Positions 8,170-18,335 of a stretch of DNA of 34,871 nucleotides are shown here, piece after piece (position 1 is the first letter of the stretch; each line of letters opens with the position of its first letter). Below the pieces are notes generated by a model, which saw nothing but the letters and a program-made list of their open reading frames with translations, made no database searches and was not told where the DNA came from. Made by a program: the position numbers and the translations under genes. The stretch comes from Microbacterium resistens NBRC 103078 (lineage in GTDB: Bacteria; Actinomycetota; Actinomycetes; Actinomycetales; Microbacteriaceae): the NCBI RefSeq assembly GCF_001552355.1, contig NZ_BCRA01000064.1:1-34871 (forward strand). Reading direction: 5' to 3'.

Positions 8170-9404
8170 CGGGGGCCCTCCTCGATCAGCTCTCGGTACA
8201 GCGTGGTGATCCGGGACCGGAAGCCCTCCAGCCCGTATTCGCCGACCGCCCATTCGCGCACCTCCGCCTCGTGCCGACGGTCGGGGTCCTGCAGGACATC
8301 GACGACCGCGGCGGCGAAGGCGTCCGGATCGTCGGTCACGCGGCGGATCGCCCCCTCCCGTTCGATCCCCTCGGCCCCGACCGGCGTCGCCACCACAGGG
8401 ATCCCGCGGAGGAGGGCGTCGATCGTCTTGAACTTGACCCCGGCGCCGTTGTGCAACGGCACGACGACGACATCCGCCTGGTCGAGATAGGGATCCATCG
8501 ACTCCACGAAACCCGTGACCGTCACGGAATCGTCGGCGGCGGCCAGATCGCGGAGGGCGGGGGTCGGATGCGCACCGACCACGGTGAAACGCGCGTCGGG
8601 CACCGTCGCGCGCACCTGGGGCCAGACCCGCTGGAGGAACCACCGCGCGGCCTCATCGTTGTCGGGGCGGCCCATCGCACCGCTGAAGACCACCGTGGGC
8701 GACGCGTCCGCCGGCCGCGGCGCCGCGACGGGCGGGACGGGGAAGCCGGGGCGCACGACCTCGGGGCGAGCGTCCGGCGCGAGCGCCCGGACCAGACCCG
8801 CGTCCTTCTCGCTGAACACCACGACCCGGTCGGCGGCCTCGAACGTGCGTCGCTCGCGACGGGCGCTCCACGCCGCCGCCATGCGGTAGGCGGTGCGCAG
8901 GAGGGGATTCTCCGCCGTCTCAGCAGCCCTCGACCAACGCTGCGTGATGACGTCGTGGGCGATGACGACGAGGCGGGCGCGGGGGGACCGCGCCCGGACG
9001 AGCGGGATCAGGCTGCCCATCTCCGACCATTGGAACTCGACCACCTCAGCGCCGGCAAGGAGCGCCGCCGCCGAGCCGCTGCGACGGAGCGCACCGGCGA
9101 ACCAGGCGTGCGCGGTGCTGCCGCGAAGCAGTGAGCCGATGTCGGCCAGCAGCTTGAGACGGTCCGAGGAGGTCGGTCCGTGGCCCGAGAGCAGCAGAAG
9201 AGGGCCCTCGGCCCCCTTCGCCACGGCTTCACGGTTCAGCGCGCTCGCCGGCGCGATCGCGGTCAGCTCGACGTCCGCCCGAAGCGCCCGGTAGTGCTGA
9301 AGCGCGTACTCTCCACCCGCGTGCGCGATCCCCGCGTACGGGATGTACTTGGTCACGCTGGCGACGGCGGGTCGACGGCCGGGCACAGGTGAGGGCGAAT
9401 GCAT
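8166..9404 (-). CDS. Glycosyltransferase family 4 (GT-B)
   Basis: A 412-residue two-domain enzyme. The N-terminal acceptor domain contains KYIPYAGIAHAGGEYALQHY (19-38). The C-terminal donor domain starts with the strand TVVFSGAMGRPDNDEAARWF and ends with VVVPLHNGAGVKFKTIDALLRG and PVVATPVGAEGIE, the classic GT4 sugar-nucleotide-binding stretch. Donor and acceptor are unknown. The ATG at 9404 is 20 bases from the divergent ATG at 9425. No ribosome site is visible, and a TAGGCT box lies 7 bases upstream, so the message is probably leaderless. It is the first gene of the operon with the rhamnosyltransferase and the flippase. Confidence 0.88.
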   Translation of the reverse strand: MHSPSPVPGRRPAVASVTKYIPYAGIAHAGGEYALQHYRALRADVELTAIAPASALNREAVAKGAEGPLLLLSGHGPTSSDRLKLLADIGSLLRGSTAHAWFAGALRRSGSAAALLAGAEVVEFQWSEMGSLIPLVRARSPRARLVVIAHDVITQRWSRAAETAENPLLRTAYRMAAAWSARRERRTFEAADRVVVFSEKDAGLVRALAPDARPEVVRPGFPVPPVAAPRPADASPTVVFSGAMGRPDNDEAARWFLQRVWPQVRATVPDARFTVVGAHPTPALRDLAAADDSVTVTGFVESMDPYLDQADVVVVPLHNGAGVKFKTIDALLRGIPVVATPVGAEGIEREGAIRRVTDDPDAFAAAVVDVLQDPDRRHEAEVREWAVGEYGLEGFRSRITTLYRELIEEGPR

Positions 9405-9424
9405 ATCAGCTAGCCTAGGCGTCG
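9405..9424. promoter_or_regulatory. Divergent leaderless promoter with a shared, near-palindromic -10
   Basis: Only 20 bases separate the ATG codons at 9404 (minus) and 9425 (plus). They contain GCCTAGGC, a perfect palindrome (9413-9420). On the plus strand TAGCCT occupies 9411-9416, 8 bases before its ATG. On the minus strand TAGGCT occupies 9417-9412, 7 bases before its ATG. Both fit the actinobacterial TANNNT -10 at leaderless spacing, and the two boxes lie on top of each other. No clear -35 is seen on either side. Confidence 0.6.
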
Positions 9425-10294
9425 ATGTCCGAGACGAATGACGCCGCCGTGCCGGCTCCCGGCTACGCGGCCGTTGTCATCGCGTACCACCGGCCGGATC
9501 TGCTCCGCGTGGTGCTCGAGCGCCTCCGTGCGCAGACCCGCCCGCCCGAGCTCGTGGTCGTCGTCGACAACGGCGGTGACATCGAGGAGACCTCCCTCGC
9601 CGGATTCGCGCTCCCTCTCGAACTCGTGACCCGGGACGACAATCCCGGCTACGCCGCCGCGGTCAACATCGCCGCGGCCCGCGCGCGCGCCGCGGGGATC
9701 GCGAACCTGCTCGTGCTCACCCACGACGCGGTCTTCGCCCCGACGCTCGCCGGTGCGCTCCTGGACGCGCTGTCGGACGACCCCCGGGCGGGGTGCGTGG
9801 CGCCGACGCTGCGATGGGTCTCGCGCCCGGACCGGATCTTCTCCTCGGGCGGGGTGCTGACCCGGGGCGGACGTGCCTACCACCGCACGGACGAGGTCGT
9901 CGGCGACGCGCGAGCGGTGCATTGGGTGGACGGCGCCGTGGCGCTCTACCGCGGGACGGCGCTCGAGGGGATCGGCGGCATCGACGAGCGGTACTTCCTC
10001 TACTTCGAGGACGTCGATACGGGATGGTCTCTCGCCCGCGCCGGCTGGCGGACGCTCGTCGTCTCGGAGACCGCGCAGCAGGAGCCCGGCGCTCACCCCC
10101 TCCGACTGGGCCTGCGCAACATGGTGCTGTTCGCGCGAAAGGCACGGCTTCCGGTCGTCCCGGCGGTCGTCGGGGTCGCGCGCCGCGCCGCTGAGGAGCT
10201 CGTCGTGGGTGTCCGCCGTGACCGCCGGCTGCATCTGCCGGCGGCGATCCGCGGCATCCGTGACGGCCTGGCCGGCCGCCAGGGCAGGCCCTGA
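9425..10294 (+). CDS. Glycosyltransferase family 2 (WbbL-like)
   Basis: A 289-residue GT-A enzyme. VVIAYHRPDLLRVVLERL opens the fold, VVVVDNGG follows, and DDNPGYAAAVNIA (71-83) is the usual 'N-x-G-x-A-x-A' turn. The metal site reads LVLTHDAVF (96-104), an H-D form of D-x-D. DERYFLYFEDVDTGW (188-201) matches the Y-F-E-D-x-D motif of WbbL and other GT2 rhamnosyltransferases. Sugar specificity is not proven. A leaderless start is likely, with TAGCCT 8 bases before the ATG. The next GT2 starts two bases after its stop, so the two are co-transcribed. Confidence 0.87.
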   Translation: MSETNDAAVPAPGYAAVVIAYHRPDLLRVVLERLRAQTRPPELVVVVDNGGDIEETSLAGFALPLELVTRDDNPGYAAAVNIAAARARAAGIANLLVLTHDAVFAPTLAGALLDALSDDPRAGCVAPTLRWVSRPDRIFSSGGVLTRGGRAYHRTDEVVGDARAVHWVDGAVALYRGTALEGIGGIDERYFLYFEDVDTGWSLARAGWRTLVVSETAQQEPGAHPLRLGLRNMVLFARKARLPVVPAVVGVARRAAEELVVGVRRDRRLHLPAAIRGIRDGLAGRQGRP

Positions 10295-10296
10295 GC

Positions 10297-11193
10297 ATGG
10301 CCGACGACCGTGTGATCGACGTCGTCCTTCCGTACTACAGCCCGGCCGATCGGGCGTGGGCGGCGATCGAGTCCGTCCTGGCGCAGGAGTACCCGCACTG
10401 GCGGCTCGTGGTGGTGGACGACGCGTATCCGGAGGAGGGGATCCGGCAGCGCCTGGAGGCGCAGGGGGACGCCCGCATCGAGTATGTGCGCAACGCGGAG
10501 AACATCGGTCTGGCACGGAACTTCAGCCGGTGTCTCGACCTCGTCCGCGCACCCCACTTCGTCATGCTCGGCGACGACGACCTGATGCACCCGGGCTATC
10601 TGCGCAGCGTCGCCGCGCGGCTGGCCGCCCACCCCGAGGCGGACATCGTGCAACCCGGAGTCCGCGTGATCGACGAGGAGGGCCGTCCGGTGCTTCCGCT
10701 GGCCGACCGCATCAAGGCGGTGCTGCGCCCGCGAGGGGGGACCGGTGGCGTCCTCCTGTCCGGGGAGCGCATGGCCGAGAGCCTCATGCGGGCGGACTGG
10801 GCGTACTTCCCCTCGCTCACGTGGCGGACGGAGACGGCGCGCGCCCACGGCTTCCGCGAGGAGTACGCGGTCGCTCTCGACTACGCTCTCCTGCTCGACA
10901 TCGCCCTCGACGGCGGCTCCCTGCTCGTGTACGACGACGTCGTGTTCGACTACCGGCGCCATCGCGCCTCGGTCTCCTCGACGACCGCGTCATCGGGGCT
11001 CCGGTTCGCCCAGGAGAGGGACTTCGCACTGGCCTACTCGGCGCGCATGTCCGGGCGCGGGTGGCACCGTGCCGCGCGGATCGGCCGCCGGCGGACGATC
11101 TCGCGTCTGCATGCGGCGGCGGAGGCGATGGGCGCGGTGCTCGCCGGTGACATCCGTCGCGCCGGGACGCTGCTGTCGACAGCCCTCCGCTGA
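10297..11193 (+). CDS. Glycosyltransferase family 2 (GDDD type)
   Basis: A 298-residue GT-A enzyme. IDVVLPYYSPADRAW begins it, with VVVDDAYPEEG (38-48) and RNAENIGLARNFSRCL next, and MLGDDDLMHPGYL (90-102) gives the metal-binding aspartates. EEYAVALDYALLLDIAL and FDYRRHRASVS are the usual acceptor-side and C-terminal pieces of this subgroup. It starts two bases after the stop of the GT2 at 9425, with no separate promoter. The sugar it transfers is unknown. It converges on the DUF2304 gene, leaving 22 bases between the stops. Confidence 0.87.
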   Translation: MADDRVIDVVLPYYSPADRAWAAIESVLAQEYPHWRLVVVDDAYPEEGIRQRLEAQGDARIEYVRNAENIGLARNFSRCLDLVRAPHFVMLGDDDLMHPGYLRSVAARLAAHPEADIVQPGVRVIDEEGRPVLPLADRIKAVLRPRGGTGGVLLSGERMAESLMRADWAYFPSLTWRTETARAHGFREEYAVALDYALLLDIALDGGSLLVYDDVVFDYRRHRASVSSTTASSGLRFAQERDFALAYSARMSGRGWHRAARIGRRRTISRLHAAAEAMGAVLAGDIRRAGTLLSTALR

Positions 11194-11215
11194 CGCTCGG
11201 CGCGGCGTGTCGGTG

Positions 11216-11614
11216 CTAGCGGCGGGGCGGCTCGGCGGCGTCGTCGCCGGGACGCGCCGCCTCGAGCTGGTCGATCCGAAGGCTCAGCCGCTCCAGCTCC
11301 GTACGGGCCAGCGCGGCCTCCTCAGCGACCCGGCGCATCTCGTCCTCCGTGTGCGAGAGCTCCCACGACAGGTGCAGGGAGACTCCGAGGAGAAGGACGA
11401 TCGCGAGCGAGAAGAGGAGGTTCGCCGGCACCTGGACCCCCAGGAGCCCGGTCGCCCACACCAGCAGCCCGGGGAACAGCCCCAGGATCAGGACGCAGAC
11501 CGCGATGACGATCCACATCACCGCGTACTTCTCGCGCAGGCGCCGCGCCAGGAGCATCCAGAAGACGATCGCGAGGATGATGACGGCCATCGCGATGCCG
11601 ACGGCGACGATCAT
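11216..11614 (-). CDS. DUF2304 membrane protein
   Basis: A 132-residue protein with three membrane helices (about residues 3-22, 32-54 and 62-83). The short basic motif RRLREKYAVMWI between the first two is characteristic of DUF2304. A charged, coiled-coil-like tail (about 85-117) follows and the end is rich in Pro and Arg. DUF2304 genes commonly sit next to a DPM1-like GT2, as here, and are thought to help anchor it or to pass on the polyprenyl-phosphate sugar; that role is inferred. The ATG at 11614 overlaps the GT2 stop by four bases. The open frame upstream to 12313 is a shadow of the GT2. Confidence 0.85.
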   Translation of the reverse strand: MIVAVGIAMAVIILAIVFWMLLARRLREKYAVMWIVIAVCVLILGLFPGLLVWATGLLGVQVPANLLFSLAIVLLLGVSLHLSWELSHTEDEMRRVAEEAALARTELERLSLRIDQLEAARPGDDAAEPPRR

Positions 11615-12354
11615 GCCTGCTCCATTCGTGCGACGGCCTGTGCACGACGCGGGCCGCGCATCAGGGCGAGGGCGAGGGCGAACACCGAGCGCAGCAGGTA
11701 GACGGAGGCGCCGATGGGCCCCTGACTCGGGTTGCCGTGGGCGCGCGGGCGCATCGCGACCGGCACCTGGGTGACCACGAGTCCGGCGTGGCACGCCGCG
11801 ACCAGCGAGTCGATGGTGTCGCCGAGGTACTCGGCGGGGTAGTAGGCGATGTACTGCTCGATCGCGCGCTGGTTCGCGGCGCGGAACCCGCTGGTGACAT
11901 CCGTCAGGCGGGTCTTCGCCACGCGCGACAGGGTGCCGGCGAGGAACAGCATCGCCCACCGGCGGGGGCCGCGGACGGAGTAGTCGCCCACCTCGGCGAA
12001 GCGGGCACCGATGGAGATGTCCGCGTCTTCGAGCCCGGCCAGGACCCGGGCGATGTCGGCCGGGTTGTGCTGGCCGTCGGCGTCGACCTGGATGGCCCGG
12101 CGGTAGCCGTGACGATGCGCGTAGGTGAAGCCGGTCCGCATGGCGCCGCCCACGCCCAGGTTGAACGGGAGCGAGATCACCGTGGCGCCCGCCGCCCTGG
12201 CGACGTCGGCCGTCCCGTCGCGGGAGCCGTCGTCGACGACGACGACGTCGTAGGAGGGATCCGCCATCCGGATCTCCGTGACGGTGTTCCCGACGTTGCG
12301 GGCCTCGTTCCACGCGGGCACGATGACCAGCACTCGATCAGGCAGTGTCGTCAT
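11611..12354 (-). CDS. DPM1-like glycosyltransferase family 2 (polyprenyl-phosphate sugar synthase type)
   Basis: A 247-residue soluble GT-A enzyme. VLVIVPAWNEARNVGNTV (8-25) starts the fold, VVVVDDGSRDGTADVA (37-52) binds the nucleotide, and IQVDADGQHNP (88-98) is the metal site shared with dolichol-phosphate mannose and glucose synthases. FNLGVGGAMRTGF is the conserved turn between them. The protein lacks the C-terminal membrane helices of some relatives, and the coupled DUF2304 protein may supply them. The likely product is a polyprenyl-phosphate sugar, which could serve the GT-C-like protein at 4002. A TAGACT box lies 9 bases before the ATG with no ribosome site, so it is probably leaderless. 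Confidence 0.88.
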   Translation of the reverse strand: MTTLPDRVLVIVPAWNEARNVGNTVTEIRMADPSYDVVVVDDGSRDGTADVARAAGATVISLPFNLGVGGAMRTGFTYAHRHGYRRAIQVDADGQHNPADIARVLAGLEDADISIGARFAEVGDYSVRGPRRWAMLFLAGTLSRVAKTRLTDVTSGFRAANQRAIEQYIAYYPAEYLGDTIDSLVAACHAGLVVTQVPVAMRPRAHGNPSQGPIGASVYLLRSVFALALALMRGPRRAQAVARMEQA

Positions 12355-12363
12355 AGTCCGTTC

Positions 12364-12369
12364 AGTCTA
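12364..12369 (-). promoter_or_regulatory. Likely -10 box of the DPM1-like GT / DUF2304 operon
   Basis: On the minus strand these bases read TAGACT, 9 bases before the ATG at 12354. The spacing fits a leaderless or nearly leaderless message. The box lies in the 30 bases downstream of the secreted-protein gene. Confidence 0.5.
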
Positions 12370-12384
12370 GTCGGGGCGCCTGCG

Positions 12385-14844
12385 TCACTCGGCAGGGGCG
12401 TCGGAGGACCCGGGCGTGGGCTCGACGTCCGGCGAGGGCGACGCGCTGGGAGTGGGCGTCGGCTCCACCGTCGGCTCTGGCGACGGCACGACGGTGGGCT
12501 CGGGCGTCGGCTCCGGGCTCGGAGCGGGCTCCGGCGCGGGCTCGACCGGCGTGGGCTCGACCGGCGCGGGCCCGACCGGCGCAGCGGGGTCGCCGATCGG
12601 GTAGTCGTCGGCTTCTTCGGACGGGATCTCGATGATCTCCGGTGTCTCTCCGTCGCCGCGGCGGAGCAGGTCCTCCTCCGTGAGGATGTGGTGGAGGGCA
12701 TCCGACTCGAAGACGTAGACCTCGGCGCCGTCTGCGATCCGCACGATGTCTCCGTCGCGGAGGATCGGGGAGCCGAAGGTGTAGCTTCCGCGGTAGGCCG
12801 CGGGGAGGGTCTGGATCGGCGGGATCACGCCGCCGCCCAGACGCAGCAGAGTCGCATAGTCGCGCACGTGCTGGAGGACGCTGCCGGTGCGATGACGGTA
12901 GACCTCGCCCCGGCCGGAGAACTGGACGAAGGCGCCGTCGGGCAGCACGGGGCCGGCGCGCCCGACCCAGTCGGCCGTGCCCGGGCTCCACGCGGCGAGG
13001 CGAAGGGGACGATTGCCGTTGAGCCTCATCAGCGTGGCGTAGTCCTGCACGTGTCGCAGGCGCGCCCGCTGGAGGAGGAACACGTCGCCGGTTCCCTTCG
13101 GCTGCACGAACAGTCGGCCCGTGTAGCTGGTCGCGGATTTCGGCATCCAGCCGCAGTCGGCCGCGGTGAGGGCCGTCACGGTGAACCCGCCCGTGTCGGT
13201 GCCGCTGAGCGGGTTGAGCCGGCCCGACGCGGCGAGGTACCGCGGCGTCCCGCACGCCACGACCGGCGAGAGCGCGCCGGATCGGCGTGGCGCGCTGCGC
13301 ACGGCCAGATCGGAGACCATCACCATCCTGGTGGCGCCGAGCTCGGCGGCCAGCGGGAGGTTCGGAACCCAGACGAGGGCGCCGGTCGGCAGGGTGAGGT
13401 ACACCTCCGGCTTCCCCGCCACGCGGGCGAGGCTGTGGCGCGCGAACACCGGCGCGCCGGCGGTGACCCGGCCGAACGCCGAGGGGTCCATCGACGCGAC
13501 GTAGCCCGGGGTGTTCTTCGAGATCTCCCGCCATGCCTCGATGCTCGACACGTAGCGCTTCTTGCCGCCCTGCGTCTGGTAGATCTCCGGCGCCGATCCG
13601 GACCGGATGAAGGACCCGACGTCGGCGCCCTTCGTGAATTTGTCCATGATCGCGGCCTCGAGGTTCACGTAGCTCGGGAACGAATAGCCGAACAGCTCGA
13701 TCTGGGCCGGGGTGGCGAAGCGATGCCGGGTGCCGTCCGCCTCGAGGAGGAACAGCGTGCCCGAGCGCGGGTCGTGGACGTAGCGGCGCACGGCCGGTCC
13801 GGCCGGGACCGCGTTCAGCGACGAGGCGGAGACGGAGACGGCGTCGCCCAGTCGCGAGCGGAACGCGGCGTAGTCCTCCGCGGTCTGCACGTGGCTCTTG
13901 ACGCCGTTGTTGATGAGGTAGATCGCGTCCTGCCCCGGCACGCGGACGAGCCCTCGCGGGGGGACGGTCCCTCCCTGGGTGCTGCCGAACCAGTCGGTGA
14001 AGTAGTTGTAGAAGTTGCGGTTGCCGTACGCGGAGCAGGCGTCGCCCTCGCCGTAGCCGGCGCGCAGGGCCGCCGCGTTGGGCTGGTAGGGCGTGTAGTA
14101 GTAGAGCGCGGAGGTGGCGGCGTTCTCGATGTAGACGGGGGAGGAACCGCAGCCGCGGTCGGGGTTGTAGAGGATGTTCCAGGTGTTGCCCGGAGCGAAC
14201 CAGGTGAACCACTCGCCCTCGAGGTAGATCTTCATCTGTCGGGCGGCGCCGTAGATCTGGTGGAAGAACCCGACGAACGACGGGTCGCACGGGGCGTCGT
14301 CGGGACAGCCCTGGCCGAGGGCGGCGTCGTAGCGCCACTGGCTCGGCCACGTGTGCGTGACCAGGCCCTGCTCCTTCTGGAGCATCACGACGAGGACCTG
14401 GGGGTTGATGCCGCAGGACTGGGCGACGCGCGCGATGATGGTCGAGGCCAGCTCGTTCGAGGCGCCGCTGTAGCCGCGGCAGTAGCTGTCGGCCGGGCGG
14501 TTCACGCTGGAGATGCGGAAGTCCTTCAGGCAGGTGTAGCCCGACCGGCAGCTCGAGACCTTGCCCTCGAAGAACGACTGGATCTGGCCGGCGGTCATCG
14601 TCCCGGCGTCCGTGAACACCCGGTCCGAGATGATGTTCCCGGCGCGGAACTGGGACAGATCGGCGGCGGGGCGCACGGCGGCGGGGACGTCCTGGGGGAG
14701 CGCGGTCGCGGCGGCGGCGGTGTCGGCGGTGAGGGCGGCGGGCACGGCGGCGGTGGCCGGCGACGCGCTGAGAAGCGCTGCGGCGACCGCGACGGCGGCG
14801 ACGATGCCGACCCAGCGGCGGGGGGAGGTCTTGTGGGGGCGCAC
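12385..14844 (-). CDS. Secreted repeat protein with lysozyme-like N-terminal domain (often named hemagglutinin)
   Basis: From the GTG at 14844 the product has 819 residues. A basic start ([10 protein letters not shown]), a hydrophobic stretch and ATAA form a signal peptide. Residues about 65-285 hold a Cys-rich globular domain with [13 protein letters not shown] and [18 protein letters not shown]. The Glu of LQKEQ (158) sits where a lysozyme/transglycosylase-fold catalytic Glu would be, but activity is unproven. Residues about 298-752 hold roughly seven repeats of 55-62 residues, each with a 'vY-or-vF, short turn, HV-or-RYV' core. The last 70 residues are Pro/Thr/Glu-rich, as in wall-spanning tails; there is no LPxTG. 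GTG codons at 14865 and 14904 are alternative starts. It may bind or trim wall glycan, which would fit the neighbours. Confidence 0.8.
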   Translation of the reverse strand: MRPHKTSPRRWVGIVAAVAVAAALLSASPATAAVPAALTADTAAAATALPQDVPAAVRPAADLSQFRAGNIISDRVFTDAGTMTAGQIQSFFEGKVSSCRSGYTCLKDFRISSVNRPADSYCRGYSGASNELASTIIARVAQSCGINPQVLVVMLQKEQGLVTHTWPSQWRYDAALGQGCPDDAPCDPSFVGFFHQIYGAARQMKIYLEGEWFTWFAPGNTWNILYNPDRGCGSSPVYIENAATSALYYYTPYQPNAAALRAGYGEGDACSAYGNRNFYNYFTDWFGSTQGGTVPPRGLVRVPGQDAIYLINNGVKSHVQTAEDYAAFRSRLGDAVSVSASSLNAVPAGPAVRRYVHDPRSGTLFLLEADGTRHRFATPAQIELFGYSFPSYVNLEAAIMDKFTKGADVGSFIRSGSAPEIYQTQGGKKRYVSSIEAWREISKNTPGYVASMDPSAFGRVTAGAPVFARHSLARVAGKPEVYLTLPTGALVWVPNLPLAAELGATRMVMVSDLAVRSAPRRSGALSPVVACGTPRYLAASGRLNPLSGTDTGGFTVTALTAADCGWMPKSATSYTGRLFVQPKGTGDVFLLQRARLRHVQDYATLMRLNGNRPLRLAAWSPGTADWVGRAGPVLPDGAFVQFSGRGEVYRHRTGSVLQHVRDYATLLRLGGGVIPPIQTLPAAYRGSYTFGSPILRDGDIVRIADGAEVYVFESDALHHILTEEDLLRRGDGETPEIIEIPSEEADDYPIGDPAAPVGPAPVEPTPVEPAPEPAPSPEPTPEPTVVPSPEPTVEPTPTPSASPSPDVEPTPGSSDAPAE
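12589..13953 (-). repeat. About seven tandem protein repeats in the secreted protein
   Basis: Counting from the GTG at 14844, the repeat units begin near residues 298, 352, 414, 467, 575, 636 and 696. Typical cores are [84 protein letters not shown] and [14 protein letters not shown] 50-residue insert with two Cys separates units 4 and 5. The units have diverged strongly in DNA. Confidence 0.7.
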
Positions 14845-14938
14845 CGCTCCATCATCCCTGCTCACCGCCGCCGTGCCGGTATCCCGCGCGCAGAGGAGCT
14901 GCACGAGGCGGTCTTTCGGGCGCCGTGTGCCACGATAG

Positions 14939-16809
<1,871 letters not shown>

Positions 16810-16810
<1 letters not shown>

Positions 16811-16923
16811 TGGCTGCGTTTCGTCTCGCTGGGCTCGCTCGACGACCGGGGAGTGAGACAGTGACGGCCGTGGCGCGTTTCGTGTCGCTGCGCCCGCTCG
16901 ACGACCGGAAGGCGGAGCTCTGA
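16810..16923 (+). other. Spacer mini-ORF of 37 codons between rmlB and rmlC-rmlD
   Basis: The only spacer in the rml operon is itself an open frame. Its ATG overlaps the rmlB stop (TGATG at 16808) and its TGA (16921-16923) overlaps the next ATG, so ribosomes could pass straight through. The peptide (MAAFRLAGLARRPG at its start) is basic and looks like nothing I know. Most of the DNA is made of two copies of a repeat, so the frame may be chance. It could serve as a translational bridge. Confidence 0.35.
16816..16908 (+). repeat. Two imperfect copies of a 34-base intergenic repeat
   Basis: Bases 16816-16849 and 16875-16908 match at 31 of 34 positions; both begin GCGTTTCGT and end CGCTCGACGACCGG. 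The copies are 59 bases apart, so they are read in different frames. From memory, similar TTTCGTCTCGCTG-type elements recur between genes in Microbacterium genomes. Confidence 0.75.
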
Positions 16924-18335
16924 TGGCGGTCGAGTTCGGCAAGCAGCTCTCCGTGCAGGAGACCCCGATCCCGGGGATGATCGTCCTCGACCTGCCCGTG
17001 CACGGCGACGCGCGCGGGTGGTTCAAGGAGAACTGGCAGCGCGAGAAGATGACCGCGCTGGGGCTGGCGGACTTCGGTCCGGTGCAGAACAACATCTCGT
17101 TCAACGACGCGGTGGGCACCACCCGCGGCATCCACGCGGAGCCGTGGGACAAGTGGGTCTCGGTGGCGACCGGGCGGATCTTCGGAGCCTGGGTGGACCT
17201 GCGAGAGGGACCGAGCTTCGGCACGGTCTTCACCGCGGAGCTCGACCCGTCGAAGGCGATCTTCGTGCCCCGGGGCGTGGGCAACTCGTATCAGACCCTG
17301 GAACCGGACACCGCGTACACGTACCTCGTGAACGACCACTGGTCGCCGGATGCGAGCTACTCGTTCCTCAATCTCGCCGACGAGACCGTCGCGATCGACT
17401 GGCCCATCCCCCTGGCCGACGTCGAGATCTCGGAGAAGGACAAGGCCCACCCGCGGCTCGCCGAGGTCGCCCCCATCCCGCCGCGCAAGACGCTGGTGGT
17501 CGGGGCGAACGGACAGCTCGGGCGGGCGCTGCGCCAGGCGCTGGGCGATGCCGCGCACGTCGAGTACGCGACCCGGGAGACGCTGGATCTCGGCGATCCG
17601 GCTTTCGTCGCCTCGCGTCGCTGGCGCGACTACGGCGTGATCATCAACGCCGCCGCGTACACCGCCGTGGATGCGGCGGAGACCGCTGAAGGGCGCGCTC
17701 AGGCGTGGGCGGCCAACGTGACCGGCGTCGCCGCCCTGGCGCGCGTCGCCGCCGAGAACGGCCTCACCCTCGTCCACGTGTCCAGCGACTACGTCTTCGA
17801 CGGGACCTCCGCGGAGCCGTATCGGGAGGCGGATGCCGTCTGCCCCCTCGGCGTCTACGGCCAGACCAAGGCCGCCGGCGACGCCGTCGTCGCGACGGTC
17901 CCGCGCCACTACGTCGTGCGCACGTCCTGGGTGATCGGCGACGGGAAGAACTTCGTTCGGACCATGGCGTCGCTCGCCGAGCGCGGCATCGATCCGTCCG
18001 TCGTCGACGATCAGCGGGGCCGGCTGACCTTCGCGGACGAGATCGCACGCGCGATCCTGCACCTGCTGGCGCAACGCCCCGCGTACGGGGTCTACAACCT
18101 CAGCGGATCCGGCGAGCCGGCGACGTGGGCGGACGTCGCGCGTGAGGTCTTCTCGCTCGTCGGAGCCGAGCCCGATCGGGTGACGGGGGTGAGCACCGAG
18201 GAGTACTTCGCCTCCGCCGCCGGTCCCGTCGCCCCGCGTCCTCGCAACAGCGTGCTCGACCTCGGCGCGATCGAGGCGACGGGCTTCGTGCCCCGCGACT
18301 TCCGTGCCCAGCTCCGGGAGTACCTCCGCACGTGA
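16923..18335 (+). CDS. Fused dTDP-4-dehydrorhamnose 3,5-epimerase / dTDP-4-dehydrorhamnose reductase (RmlC-RmlD)
   Basis: One 470-residue protein for the last two steps of dTDP-L-rhamnose synthesis. Residues 1-185 are an RmlC-type cupin: HGDARGWFKENWQ, RGIHAEPWDKWVSVATG with the likely catalytic His71, and FVPRGVGNSYQTLEPDTAYTYLV. Residues 188-470 are RmlD: the NADPH-binding GANGQLG (194-200), INAAAYTAVDAAE, SSDYVFDG (287-294) and Y312-x-x-x-K316 in VYGQTKAAGD. The cupin half diverges from the usual RGLHYQ consensus (RGIHAE). Such fusions are known in Micrococcales. GGAAGG and GGAG precede the ATG. The stop overlaps the start of the acyltransferase gene by four bases (GTGA). Confidence 0.94.
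   Translation: MAVEFGKQLSVQETPIPGMIVLDLPVHGDARGWFKENWQREKMTALGLADFGPVQNNISFNDAVGTTRGIHAEPWDKWVSVATGRIFGAWVDLREGPSFGTVFTAELDPSKAIFVPRGVGNSYQTLEPDTAYTYLVNDHWSPDASYSFLNLADETVAIDWPIPLADVEISEKDKAHPRLAEVAPIPPRKTLVVGANGQLGRALRQALGDAAHVEYATRETLDLGDPAFVASRRWRDYGVIINAAAYTAVDAAETAEGRAQAWAANVTGVAALARVAAENGLTLVHVSSDYVFDGTSAEPYREADAVCPLGVYGQTKAAGDAVVATVPRHYVVRTSWVIGDGKNFVRTMASLAERGIDPSVVDDQRGRLTFADEIARAILHLLAQRPAYGVYNLSGSGEPATWADVAREVFSLVGAEPDRVTGVSTEEYFASAAGPVAPRPRNSVLDLGAIEATGFVPRDFRAQLREYLRT

Noticed and set aside
12589..13953. Tandem repeats considered as a CRISPR-like or DNA-level repeat array.
   Set aside because: Similarity exists only in protein; the DNA units are divergent and in frame with the secreted protein.
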